Below are positions 52,624 through 63,067 of a stretch of DNA of 64,000 bases, in pieces (within the stretch, counting starts at the first letter, position 1; every line of letters begins with the position of its first letter). Both the position numbers and the translations under genes were made by a program. The notes under the pieces are model-generated. The model had not been told where the DNA came from. It ran no database searches and saw nothing but the letters and a program-made list of their open reading frames with translations. The DNA lies in the NCBI GenBank assembly GCA_963580285.1, contig OY757025.1:120935223-120999222 (forward strand), in the 5' to 3' direction. This stretch comes from Lucinisca nassula (lineage: Eukaryota; Mollusca; Bivalvia; Lucinida; Lucinidae).

Positions 52624-54320
52624 GTCGCACCTGCTTTAGCAGGAAGACATAGGCGTGCAAGTTTCCGTCCGTCTGTCCGTCCGGTGGTCTGTCCGCACCA
52701 ACGAAACGACATTTAGGGGGCAAAAAATTTGGACAGTTTGACACTTAAGTATATATTCGTGAGTCCAAATGCGGTTTATTCCGTTATTTGGGTACTTAAG
52801 TGGCAAAAATTTGCTCTTAGGTGGCTTGCCGCTTAAGAGAATTTGCCGCTTAAGTAGTCAATATGCCGACGCCTAGCCACTTAGGTATACGTTCGTGAGA
52901 ACGTCCGTCCGTCATTCCGTCAACATTTTACACTGGATGTCTTGTCATCGCAACTCCTCCTACACTTTTAGACCGATCATTTGGAAACTTTGCATGTGCT
53001 TTCGCCATGGTATGAGGATGCGCATGTGGTTTGGACTTAATCTTCGAATCAATTTTTGTCACTTTTTCCATATTGTGAACTTAGTCATATTGAGGTATGC
53101 GATACGTACCTCTTGTCATCGCAACTCCTCTTACACTTTTATACTGATCATTTGGAAACTTTGCATGTGCTTTCCCCTTGGTATGAGGATGCGCATATGG
53201 TTTGGACTTAATCTTCGAATCAATTTTTGTCACTTTTTCCAGATTGTGAACTTAGTCATTTTTAGGTATGCGATACGTACCTCTTGTCATCGCAACTCCT
53301 CTTACACTTTTATACTGATCATTTGGAAACTTTGCATGTGCTTTCTCCTTGGTATGAGGATGCGCATATGGTTTGGACTTAATCTTCGAATCAATTTTTG
53401 TCACTTTTTCCAGATTGTGAACTTAGTCATTTTTAACCTTCAATTGGTATTGGGTTGGTACCTCTTGTCATCGCAACTCCTCCTACACTTTTATACCAAT
53501 CATTTGGAAAATTTGTATGTGCTCTCGGCATGGTATGAGGATGCGCATGTGGTTTGGACTTAACATTCGAATCAATTTTCGTCACTTTTTCCATATTGTG
53601 AACTTAGTCATTTTTAGGTATGCGATACGTACCTCTTGTCATCGCAACTCCTCTTACACTTTTATACTGATCATTTGGAAACTTTGCATGTGCTTTCCCT
53701 TTTGTATGAGGATGCGCATATGGTTTGGACTTAATCTTCGAATCAATTTTTGTCACTTTTTCCAGATTGTGAACTTAGTCATTTTTAACCTTCAATTGGT
53801 ATTGGGTACCCTTCAATTGGTATTGGGTTGGTACCTCTTGTCATCGCAACTCCTCCTACACTTTTATACCAATCATTTGGAAAATTTGTATGTGCTTTCG
53901 GCATGGTATGAGGATGCGCATGTGGTTTGGACTTAATCTTCGAATTTATTTTTCTCACTTTTTGCACATTGTGAACTTAGTCATTTTTTTTTCACTTTTT
54001 GCATATTGTGAACTTAGCCAATAGGTACCTCTTGTCATCGCAACTCCTCCTACAGTTTTATATTGATCATTTTAAAACTTTGTGTGTGTTTTTGCTATGG
54101 TATGAGGATGTGCATGTGGTTTTGACTTTATCTTTGGATCAATTTTTATCACTTTTTCCACATTGTGAACTTTGTCAGTTTTTTACCTCACATATATAGG
54201 CTATGGATTCTTCTCAAAGCCCTATATTCATTTCTTCTGCCTTAAATAAACTTTTTTTTGTGTGGGGCAGGTGGGGAGCAGGTGCGACATCAACTTCACC
54301 GAAGTTGAATCTCTGGTTAT
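52624..54320 (+). mobile_element. HINE with seven ~171-bp repeats, carrying element K
   Basis: GTCGCACCTGC at the start and GCAGGTGCGAC near 54275 are inverted. The terminal hairpin CAACTTCACCGAAGTTG is followed by AATCTCTGGTT. CTTGTCATCGCAACTCC starts at 52941, 53112, 53283, 53463, 53635, 53837 and 54031. As 171 is a multiple of three, long frames (52895-53563 and 53517-53936) stay open through the repeats; they are not genes. Confidence 0.84.
52684..52902 (-). mobile_element. Element K, copy 2, in the CCGT tract of another HINE
   Basis: GTCTGTCCGCACCAACG to GTATACGTTCGTGAGAAC is the reverse complement of copy 1 with about a dozen differences. CCGTCCGTC lies on both sides. Confidence 0.72.
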
Positions 54321-55288
54321 AGCCACAAATTCTTTATAATGGCAAAATGTTAGGGACCAAAATTAATGCTGTTGTTCTAACGAGAGTCCTCGGTATGTCG
54401 GTTTGATTTGATGTTGAACATCCCTGTCAACACTATAAAGGTCAGTTTGGAGACGTTGCTTCAAATTTTGTGGGACTTTTACCCGACACTGAGATGAAAT
54501 GACATCTCAAGCCCTGTTGCCCAATGAATCCAATAGGGTTTATAAGCATGGACGGTCTGACTCGCTTTGCCTGGGCAGGCTTAGATCCTCTAAGCGGTTT
54601 ACCAGTACTCGTGTCGTCACCTTGGTGCAAAAACGGGTTATCTGCATTTTTCAAAATTTACAGGACGGAGAAAAAACGTTCCATTATTTGTACCTTTTGG
54701 GAAAAGCAAACCATTTTAGGAATAAAAGCATTGACAATATGTTATTACTCAACTGTATAAGTAACAAAGTTTCAACTTTGAAAATAAAAGAATAAATTGA
54801 AAAAAAAAGCATTTAACCTGAAATGGCTTCTGAAGTTTTTGGTGCAAAAACAGGACAAGTGCCCTTATCATATTCTAGCACACTATATGTTTGGTGCAAA
54901 AAGAGGATAAAAGCACATATTCTGTTTTTGCACCAATTTTTGTTGTGTAAAACAATTAATGCACTAATAATATAAAGATAATATTTAATTTAATGACTTT
55001 ATTTTAGAAAGAGGCTTATGGTCAGCAAAAAGTAAAGTCCATAGTGTCCTACCTTTCCCAGTACCTTTATAAATAAATTGATGAATATCCATGTAATCTC
55101 AACTTTTTACTTTGTCAAGTCGGATTTTCAATGTTGTTTTTGGAAATGTGATGCACTTGAGCAATTCATAATGCATCATGTAAAGGTTTTCATTTAACTT
55201 CAAATCATTCAAAAGCAGCAGAAAAAAGAGCAGTCTAGTTTCCTACTATGGCCATTTATATTTATTTCTTAAGCAACAAGCTTAGATA

Positions 55289-55745
55289 GGCCCCTGTCCT
55301 TTGGCGCATGGAGAATAGATTGGGCTGCATGAAGCTTCCATGCAGAGCTGGAACTGCCTGCACATGAGTACTGGTAAACTGCTTAGAGGATCTAAGCCTA
55401 CCAAGACAAAGTAGTGCGAGTCAGACTGTCCATGCGTGTCAACTCTATTGGTTTTATTGGGCGGCAGGGTTTGTCATCACAATGTTAGGCAAAAGTTCCA
55501 CAAAATTGGAAGCAATGTCACTTGTTTGTTTGATTTGAGGTTTAACATCCCCGTCAGCACTGTATAGGTCCTTTTAGAGACGTTGCTTCCAATTTTGTGG
55601 GACTTACCCGACATTGAGATGAAATGCCATCTCAAGCCCTGTCGCCCTATGAAACCAATAGGGTTTATTTATAAGCATGGGCAGTCCGACTTGCAGTGCT
55701 TTGCCAGGGCAGGCTGAGATCCTCTAAGCGGTTTACCAGTACTTG
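55289..55745. mobile_element. Two SINE-1 copies, tail to tail
   Basis: A plus-strand copy (55289-55519) lacking its extreme 3' tail meets a minus-strand copy (about 55525-55745). Together they form an imperfect inverted repeat inside element Z. Confidence 0.7.
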
Positions 55746-55769
55746 TGTAAATAGCAGGCGGGAAGCTTC

Positions 55770-55890
55770 TGTGCTTAGTATCTTTGGGTCGATTGATAAG
55801 CGAATACCTCGTACACGAGCCAAGTCCAGATTTTCTTTGGGTCCATTGATAAGTCAATACCTCGTTCACAAGCCCAGTCGAGATTTTACT
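55770..55890 (+). repeat. Two ~53-bp direct repeats
   Basis: TTTGGGTCGATTGATAAGCG and TTTGGGTCCATTGATAAGTC each begin a unit ending CAAGTCCAGATTTT / CCAGTCGAGATTTT. Confidence 0.65.
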
Positions 55891-56464
55891 TTTTACAGAG
55901 CTCTGATGTCACAGGGTGAAGACTAAACACTACTGTAAATAACTGGTGTCTAGGTTTTGTACATGGTCAGTGATAGTCACGCGGACAATAGCAAGCAACA
56001 GGAAAACTACATTATGACGTAGATTGTGGGTACTCATTAAAAGGCTTCGTTATAAGAAAAGTATTCAGTACAATTTTTGTCTGCAAAAAAAAAATGACCT
56101 TCTTGTTGTTACACTTGTAGCATTTTCCTTAAAGGTTTTCAAAATTATTTACTTATCATTTGTTAATGTGTTTATTTACCCTTCTGTATACACATATATT
56201 CAACCAGCACAAAAGATTCACCTTTCTGAATTATCAACATTTCATTGATAATACTTAACCTCATATGCAGGAAAATATGTGCTGGAAAAGTTATTACATG
56301 TATAACATTTTACTGCTCCTTTCCAAACAGTGTAGATCAGTCGATGTCATCTGCAGATCAGAATCTACATTGTTATTGTTCCTCCTCGCTACTGCATCCC
56401 AGCTACTGAATAACAGAGCCCCTTCAGCGGCAAGGTTTAAACAAAATAGCCATCACGGGAACGA

Positions 56465-56725
56465 GTCTGTGAAATGAAGACCCCCTAAACCCCACTTTAT
56501 ATAGAGAAAACTGGGGTTTATGGGAGTATACATTATTTTTCTTATTTCTGCTCCAAGACATAGGTTGTGGGTACTCGTTAGAACCGCCTCAATGAGGCGG
56601 TTCTAACAAGCACCAACAACATATGTTTGGAGTAAAAATAAGAAAAATATCACTATTTTTCATGAGAAATTTCACCATTTTGGAGATATGAAAGAATGCA
56701 CTATTTCGCACGAATGTGTTATCGT
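56465..56725. mobile_element. MITE-M, complete, within element Z
   Basis: GAGTCTGTGAAATGAAGACC at left, centre GAACCGCCTCAATGAGGCGG, right end TGCACTATTTCGCACGAATG. A small fragment of the same family is at 56015-56055. Confidence 0.78.
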
Positions 56726-56734
56726 AATGGCTAG

Positions 56735-56935
56735 TTCATTCTACCAGTCCCTTCTGCTGATTCGAGAAGGGCAGTTATCTGTTTCTTGCGAAAGAATGTG
56801 CACTGTACTGGTTATCCCCTTACGTATTCGCCTGCCCAGAAAAAGTGTGGGTCAGTGAACTGACCTGCTCAAAAATGACCTAAATAGTGTTGCCTGGGCT
56901 GTTAAACTCCAATACAATCAAACAAACAAATCATT
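56735..56935 (+). mobile_element. SINE-5, 5'-truncated
   Basis: CCCTTCTGCTGATTCGAGAA to TGGGCTGTTAAACTCC and (CAAA)n, inside element Z. Confidence 0.68.
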
Positions 56936-57617
56936 ATACCTGTTGATGCAGGTACGTACACAGAGTGGGAAGGGGTGTTAACGCACCCTCCCCTCTTTTT
57001 ATTTTTAAATTATCTCAGATTCATGCAGTATTTCACCCTCTGCAAAACACTCAAAATTCGCACCCCTCCTCCCTTTTTCAGAGTATGTGTACAGGCCTGA
57101 ATCATGTTCTAAAATGTTGCTGTATGTAAGGCAAACAGTGCCGATCCTGATCAGACAGTCTATACTATCCGTACAGTCTACCCAATCTGCGTCTATGCTG
57201 TATGTCTAATAACGATATGACCTATAAAAGTGTTGCTCTAGGTTTTAAAATTTAAGCTCTAAGCAGAAGTGTGAAGAGTAACATTACTTTCATGATGGCA
57301 GCAACCTGGCATTGGTTTAACCCTTGTATTTAAGCAAACAGTGTATTCCCTGAGCAGCCGGCTGAGTAGATGCCACATCCTGCGTCACAATCTGATCTTG
57401 GTATTCGGTGTTTGCCAAAACCGAGCACACAATTTCTGACCAGACTCTATACATGTAGATAGCTCTGACCTACATGTTGCATCGACTGCTTCTATTATAA
57501 AAGCTTTGTCTTCTATCCTGTTCACAAGGTTCCAGACACACAAACACGGGACACATGGCAGCGGTGCTATATTCCCATTGCAACTTTCTTTCAAGGGGAT
57601 AATTAAACAGATACCCC

Positions 57618-57811
57618 TTAACCCTTATCCTGCTTTTCACGACAACCCCTACCTTTGCAAGCAGTGTAGATCCTGATCAGATGGCTTCTGCCATCTGATC
57701 AGGATCCACACTGTTTGACATTCAGTTTTTGAATTTGCAGCAATAAATTACATCAAGTAATCTCATTGGTTCAAAGTCAGAAATGGGCATGGCTAACTTG
57801 AAAAGGGCTAA
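57618..57811. mobile_element. MITE-A within element Z
   Basis: TTAACCCTTATCCTGCTTTT to AAAAGGGCTAA. The loop of the core is shortened. Confidence 0.75.
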
Positions 57812-57864
57812 ATATAATAGACATTGCCCACGTCATAGGTGGAAGATTCTACATGTCATTAATG

Positions 57865-58265
57865 GATTATCCCATTTTAAATGGGAAACCCCAAACGGTT
57901 GTTTGTGGAGCGCTGTGGTGCAGTGGTATGGCATCGGATTTGAGATCGAGAGGTACCCGGTTCGATCCTCGCAAGAGCCACGTGTTTTTTTTCTTGAGCA
58001 AGAAACTTTATCCACATTGCTTAGTACTGGTTCCTAACCGGGAAAAGAGGGCCACATGGAAGATTAGTACTAGTACTAAATGTGTTACCTTCTATAAATA
58101 AGGTCCATTATTATTATTATTATTGTTAATTGGCAAACGTTGCAGGCCCAGATCAGATGCCACAGAATGGCATCAGATTTAAATTGGGCCTTCACTGTTT
58201 GCAGAAACTTCAACTATTTTCTGAATGAATTTCTGAAACTTACTCAACCTAACACCCCTGAAAAA
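57865..58265 (+). mobile_element. MITE-B split by SINE-6
   Basis: ATCCCATTTTAAATGGGAAA before and TTGGCAAACGTTGCAGGCCC after the SINE. The right end is lost near an A-tract at 58260. Confidence 0.65.
57906..58130 (+). mobile_element. SINE-6, tRNA-derived, (ATT)n tail
   Basis: The head CGCTGTGGTGCAGTGGTATG with GGTTCGATCCTC as B box is followed by AAAGAGGGCCACATGGAAGA and an (ATT)n tail. It interrupts a MITE-B. Confidence 0.78.
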
Positions 58266-59246
58266 AAAAAAACACTTTGAAAACGCTGTCTGCTAAATAT
58301 GCTTAGTGCTTGGAGGGTTTATCTTTTTTAGGGATTCAAGAATTTTCACATCCATTCTGTCTTACTGAATATAATATCAAGTTTTACCTTTGAATAATAT
58401 TTGTTGAATTGATTCTGTTGATGACAACAGTTTTTTTGCATTTTATAATGACATTAAATTTAAAGTGCTATAGCTCCCAGGGGCGTAGCTTCAATGTACG
58501 TATGTGCGTACACATTGGATCCGCAAGTATGAGCTAGTTAAAGGAAAAAAAAAAGAGTAAAAAAACTCGTTAATTGTTCTATTTTTCGTGTTCGCCCGGG
58601 GGTGGGGGTTGGCTTTGTCCCCTGGTCCCCCATAAGGGGCACCGTTCCCTTAACCACCATTGGGGGAGGAGCCCCAGACCCCCATTCTTAGATGTGTTTT
58701 GTTATTTTGTCCCCAGCAACCTTCCTAGTTCGCGCTCTTCGCACCAAAATATTTCATTATCATAGTGACAGGGTTTCAAATTAAAACACATCAGTTACAA
58801 ATATTTGATTATGTTTAAAAGAATGTTGTATTTTAAGATAGTTTAAAAAAAGAGCTTTAAAAGTAGGGCTTATTAATGCCTGTACTGTTTTTGCACCAAG
58901 TATTTTGTATTGCTATATAGAAATAACTTGGTGCAAAAAGAGGATAAGTGTACTTATCCCGTTTTTGCACCAAAAAAATATTAGCTTGTAGATAACCTTT
59001 TTTGCTTTTTTGCAAAAAATACAATTTCCCATTTAAGGTCAACTGAAATAATTCTTTTATACATGTATCATGATATAGTACACCATTTTATCAAAAAAAG
59101 TGATTTTGTGAAAAAATGTCAGTTAACCCGTTTTTGCACTAAGGTGACGGTGTGCGGTCAGATTCAGCTATGCGTGGAAGCATCATGCAGCCCATTTATT
59201 TCTTCAAGCCCCAAAGGGCGGGGGCCGGTATGTCGGTGGTCGGGTT

Positions 59247-59445
59247 ATTACCCATTTTGTACTGGAAACCCAAAACAGGTAATTGACAAACAGTGCAAGA
59301 CCAGATCAGACGCCGCAATCAGGGCCTAAACTGTTTGCAAAAGGTTCAGGCATTTTCCAAATAAATTTGGAAGAAAACACAATCTGACACCCCCAAATTG
59401 TGAAATGGACTCCTGCTATATTACATTTGGTACAAAAAGGGTTAA
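59247..59445 (+). mobile_element. MITE-B, complete
   Basis: TTACCCATTTTGTACTGGAA to TTTGGTACAAAAAGGGTTAA. The core loop is partly deleted. Confidence 0.8.
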
Positions 59446-59674
59446 CCCTTATCTTGCTGTTCACGACAACCCCTATCTTTGCAAACAGTATAGATCCAGA
59501 TAAGATGGCTTCTGAAGAAGCCATCTGGCTTCTGAAGAAGCCATCTGATCAGGATCTACACTGTTTGGCATTCATTTTATGAATTTGTAGCAATAAATTA
59601 CACCAAGTAATTTGATTGGTTGATGGACAGAAATGGGTGTGGCTTAAATGCATATTCATTAAGAGAAGGGTTAA
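59442..59674. mobile_element. MITE-A abutting MITE-B over one TTAA
   Basis: The TTAA at 59442-59445 is both the right end of a MITE-B and the left end of this element (GGGTTAACCC). The core has a repeated GGCTTCTGAAGAAGCCATCT. Confidence 0.82.
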
Positions 59675-59723
59675 TTCCCGGATTCTATATCTTCTGTTGC
59701 TCCAGATGATGATGCATATGCCC

Positions 59724-60080
59724 CTATAGTTTAGGGTTAAGAGTGCTGACACTTTAACATTAACCCTTATCTTGCTGAATATTCATTTAAGCCCCACCCA
59801 TTTCTGTCTATTAACCAATCAAATTACTTGATGTAATTTCTTGCTACAAATTCATAAACTGAATGCCAAACAGTGTAGATCCTGATCAGATGGCTTCTGA
59901 AGAAGCCATCTGATCTGGATCTACACTGTTTGCAAAGATAGGGTTTGTCGTGAACAGCAAGATAAGGGTTAAGTCTGTCTCACTGCCAAGGGATAGAGCC
60001 TCGTTTCTGTCATATGGGAGGTGCCAAGTGCTTTAACAGAATGACATTTCCTTTTTTCCTTTTGGTACTCTGGTCTTCAT
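59724..60080 (+). mobile_element. SINE-2 interrupted by MITE-A
   Basis: The head is at 59724-59759 (CTATAGTTTAGGGTTAAGAG) and the body at 59973-60080 (GAGCCTCGTTTCTGTCATAT). The TTAA-bounded MITE-A at 59760-59972 lies between. It is the second SINE-2 in this window hit close to the same place, just after the A-box region. Confidence 0.68.
59760..59972. mobile_element. MITE-A inside SINE-2
   Basis: TTAACCCTTATCTTGCTGAA to GAACAGCAAGATAAGGGTTAA with intact core. Confidence 0.85.
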
Positions 60081-60187
60081 ACGCTCGTTGAAAAAACGGT
60101 CGTATTATGTTATGGGGTTGGCGCCCATCCGTCTGTCTATCCAACCTCGTAACATAATATTACCGTTTTTTCAAAATGGGATATAAA

Positions 60188-60262
60188 AACTAGACTGTAA
60201 ACTAGACTGTAAACTAGACTGTAAACTAGACTGTAAACTAGACTGTAAACTAAACTGTAAAC
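60188..60262 (+). repeat. 12-bp tandem repeat, six units
   Basis: CTAGACTGTAAA repeated about six times, the last ones diverged, near the start of a HINE. Confidence 0.8.
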
Positions 60263-60502
60263 TTTTTGATCAAGCTGAAACTTGGTAGATAGTAAGACTA
60301 TGATGTGGAGTGGTGTGTAAAGTTTTGAGGTTTACAGGCCACCAAATATTAACAGAGTCATGCCCCTTTGAAAATTTCTGTAAACATTTTTATATCCGGA
60401 TACCTTCTACAGTTTTCATTGGATCACAGCTGAAACTTGGTAGATAGTAAGACTATTGTGTGCGGTAACACGTAAAGTTACACGGTAAACTTCCACCAGA
60501 TA

Positions 60503-60715
60503 TTAACCCTTGTCATGCTCAATATTCATATATGCCACACCCACTACCGATTATCAACCAATCAGATTACTTGATGCAAATTATTGCAACACATTCACAG
60601 TCTGAATGGCAAACAATGTAGATCCTGATCAGATGGCTTCGTCAGAAGCCATCTGATCTGGATCTTCATTGTTTGGAAAGTCAGGCATATCCGGGCTCAG
60701 CAGGACAAGGGTTAA
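60503..60715. mobile_element. MITE-A inside a HINE
   Basis: TTAACCCTTGTCATGCTCAA to CTCAGCAGGACAAGGGTTAA with intact core. Confidence 0.85.
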
Positions 60716-61149
60716 TAGTTATGCCACAGAGTTCAGCAAAATTATGCCCCTTTGAAAAATTCTGTAAACATTTTGTTCCTGACTAACAATCTGCCTGCAA
60801 TTCAGATCCAGTCAAGCTGAATCTAGACCATGGTGTGGAGGAGTGCATATTGTGTTTCAAGGTTATGATTCACCAAATATTAACAGTTGTACCACTTTGA
60901 AAATTTCTATGAACATTTTGTGTCTGGCTAACTTCTCCTACAGTTGACATTCGATCCAGCTGAAACTTGATATATAGTTAGATCACAATGTGGAGCAGCG
61001 CAGTATTGTTTCGATGTTATGGTTCACCAAATATTGATACAGTTATGCCCCTTTGCAAATTTCTGTACACATTTTGTTTGTGGCTAACTCCTCCTACAAT
61101 TTAGATCCAATCAAGCTGAAACTTAACCGTTACATCACATTAACAAGTC

Positions 61150-61220
61150 CGTGAAATGAACACCCCCCTAAACCCCGCTTCATAGGGATAAAACTGGGGT
61201 TTATAGGGGTATACATTATT
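61150..61220. mobile_element. MITE-M, left part, cut by the long HINE
   Basis: GTCCGTGAAATGAACACC to GGGGTATACATTATT, then AGCTCACC of the HINE. The other half is not in the window up to 64000. Confidence 0.7.
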
Positions 61221-61957
61221 AGCTCACCAGAGCCGAAGGCTCCGGGGGAGCTTATAGTATAGGCAGTGGTCCGCTGTCCGTCGTCCGCGTCAGCGTCAAC
61301 ATTTTCAAATGACTTCTCCTCCAAAACTGCTGGGCCGATTGAAGTCAAATTTTATGTGGATGGGTGAACAAAAGTTTGCTCACAGGGTCCAGGTCACATG
61401 ACCAAGCTGGCCTCCATGCCCATATAAGGTAAAAACCCTTAAGAAATCTTCTTCTCCTGAACAGTGGGCAGATTGTGATGAAACTTGGTATGTAGCATAG
61501 GGGACTTGGCCCAATCATAGTTTGCTAAAATGATGACCCTCCGATGACCTTGACCCATTTTACGCCAAGGTCAAATTTTGTTACATAGACTTATGTATTA
61601 GAATTAGTCAAAACAGCATAAATTTTTTAAACCATTGCAGCCTGTGACCTGAACATTATTAAATGCAGTAGGCAAAATGTCCTAGTGAAACTACACTAGT
61701 TTTCAAGGTCAAGGTTATTCCCTGACCTTGCCCCAAGGTCATTCAGATATGAAAATTACAAATTTGTTTTTCACTGAAACCACTAGGCCATTTGCAACGA
61801 AAACTTTTTAGAACAAGGTAATGAAATTTAATTAATTTGAGTTTGGTCACATGACCAAGATGACCACTATGCCCATATAAGGTAAACACCCTTAAAAAAT
61901 CTTCTCCTCCTGATCCAGTGGGCCGATTGTAATGAAACTTGGTATGTGGGATTGGGG

Positions 61958-61992
61958 ACTGGGGGGGGGGGGGGGGAGGGGGGGGTGGGGGG
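61958..61992 (+). repeat. G-rich run, possible G-quadruplex
   Basis: About 35 bases almost entirely G, broken by one A and a few T or other bases. It could fold as a G-quadruplex. Such runs are also prone to assembly length error. Confidence 0.6.
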
Positions 61993-61995
61993 CAT

Positions 61996-62502
61996 CATAG
62001 TTTGCTAAAATGATGACCCTCGGACAACCTTGACCCAATTTACGGCAAAATCAAATTTGGTAACAGAGACTTTTATATGGAGAAAAGTCAAAATAGCGGT
62101 GAGTTGAAGGCTCTGGGGGAGGTTATAGTATAGGCATTGGTCCGTCGTTCGTTGTCTGCGTTGTCATAGTTTGCTAAAATGATGACCCTCGGACAACCTT
62201 GACCCAATTTACGGCAAAATCAAATTTGGTAACAGAGACTTTTATATGGAGAAAAGTCAAAATAGCGGTGAGTTGAAGGCTCTGGGGGAGGTTATAGTAT
62301 AGGCATTGGTCCGTCGTTCGTTGTCTGCGTTGTCATAGTTTGCTAAAATGATGACCCTCGGACAACCTTGACCCAATTTACGGCAAAATCAAATTTGGTC
62401 ACAGCGACTTTTATATGGAGAAAAGTCAAAATAGCGGTGAGTTGAAGGCTCTGGGGGAGGTTACAGTATAGGCATTGGTCTGTCGTTCGTCGTCTGCGCT
62501 GT
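61996..62502 (+). repeat. 169-bp unit, three near-identical copies
   Basis: CATAGTTTGCTAAAATGATG begins at 61996, 62165 and 62334, with only a few differences between copies. The unit joins internal HINE sequence to a copy of the 5' region (GGCTCTGGGGGAGGTTA), so it formed from a recombined junction, and recently. Confidence 0.85.
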
Positions 62503-62819
62503 CAAGATTTTCAAACAACATCTCCTCTGAAACTACTTGGCCAATTGAAACCAAATTACATGTGGAGCCTCGATGGGAAGAGGGAACGAAAGTTTGTTCA
62601 GGAGGACTGGGTCACATGACCAATATGGCCGCCATGCCCATTTATGGTAAACACCTTTAAAAATCTTCCTCTCAAGAACCACATAGCCGATGATCTTGAA
62701 ACTTAGTATGCAGCATCAGGGACTTGGGCCCTACCAAGTTTGTTCAAATGATGACCTTTGGTTGACTTTGACCTGTCAAGGTCAAATTTGGTCACTTAGA
62801 CATTTGTATGGAAAAATGC

Positions 62820-63067
62820 ATTACGCATACACACCTATACAAATACATTGCCACATTTATCGCCGAAAAAATCAAAATTTTATGATTAAAAATTGTAATA
62901 TTTTTTCTTATTTCTGCTCTAAAATATAGATTGTGGGTACTCGTTAGAACCGCCATTTCTTTTAGAGCAGAAATAAGAAAAATAAGGTATACCCCGGAAA
63001 CCCCAGCTTTACTATATAAAAGTGGGGTTCAAGGGGGTCGAAATTATAAAGGCGTGTTTCCGTGATG
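62820..63067. mobile_element. MITE-M inside the long HINE
   Basis: CACACCTATACAAATACATT to AGGCGTGTTTCCGTGATG. The centre is shortened (AGAACCGCCATTTCTTTTAG). HINE repeat text GGAAAAATG | GCAAAACAG is split by it. Confidence 0.78.

Larger units (their letters stand above)
54615..59149. mobile_element. Element Z: 4.5-kb inverted-repeat DNA element with mirrored subterminal motifs
   Basis: 26-bp terminal repeats CGTCACCTTGGTGCAAAAAC... at 54615-54640 and its inverse at 59124-59149 (one mismatch). GTGT at 54611-54614 and 59150-59153 is a 4-bp TSD. Both lie within a SINE-1, so the boundaries are exact. TTGGTGCAAAA or its inverse occurs eight times: 54621, 54839, 54891, 54925 on the left and 58888, 58928, 58962, 59130 on the right. 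The interior is filled with other insertions (SINEs, MITEs) and has no transposase-like frame, so it is non-autonomous. A 4-bp TSD is known for several superfamilies; I cannot assign it. Confidence 0.8.
54402..59226 (-). mobile_element. SINE-1 split by the 4.5-kb element Z
   Basis: The tail half is at 54402-54614 and the head half at 59150-59226. GGTATGTCGG flanks the complete SINE at 54392-54401 and 59227-59236, proving that the two halves are one insertion. The SINE is therefore older than Z. Confidence 0.86.
60081..61149 (+). mobile_element. HINE-like element with MITE-A inside
   Basis: TTGAAAAAACGGTCGTATTA pairs loosely with TAATATTACCGTTTTTTC. Repeats with CTGAAACTTGGTAGATAGTA and ATGCCCCTTTGAAAATTTC follow. 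A MITE-A lies at 60503-60715. No 3' end seen before the MITE-M at 61150. Confidence 0.6.

Noticed and set aside
52895..53563. 222-codon plus-strand open frame
   Set aside because: Made of 171-bp HINE repeats; 171 is divisible by three, so the frame stays open without coding.
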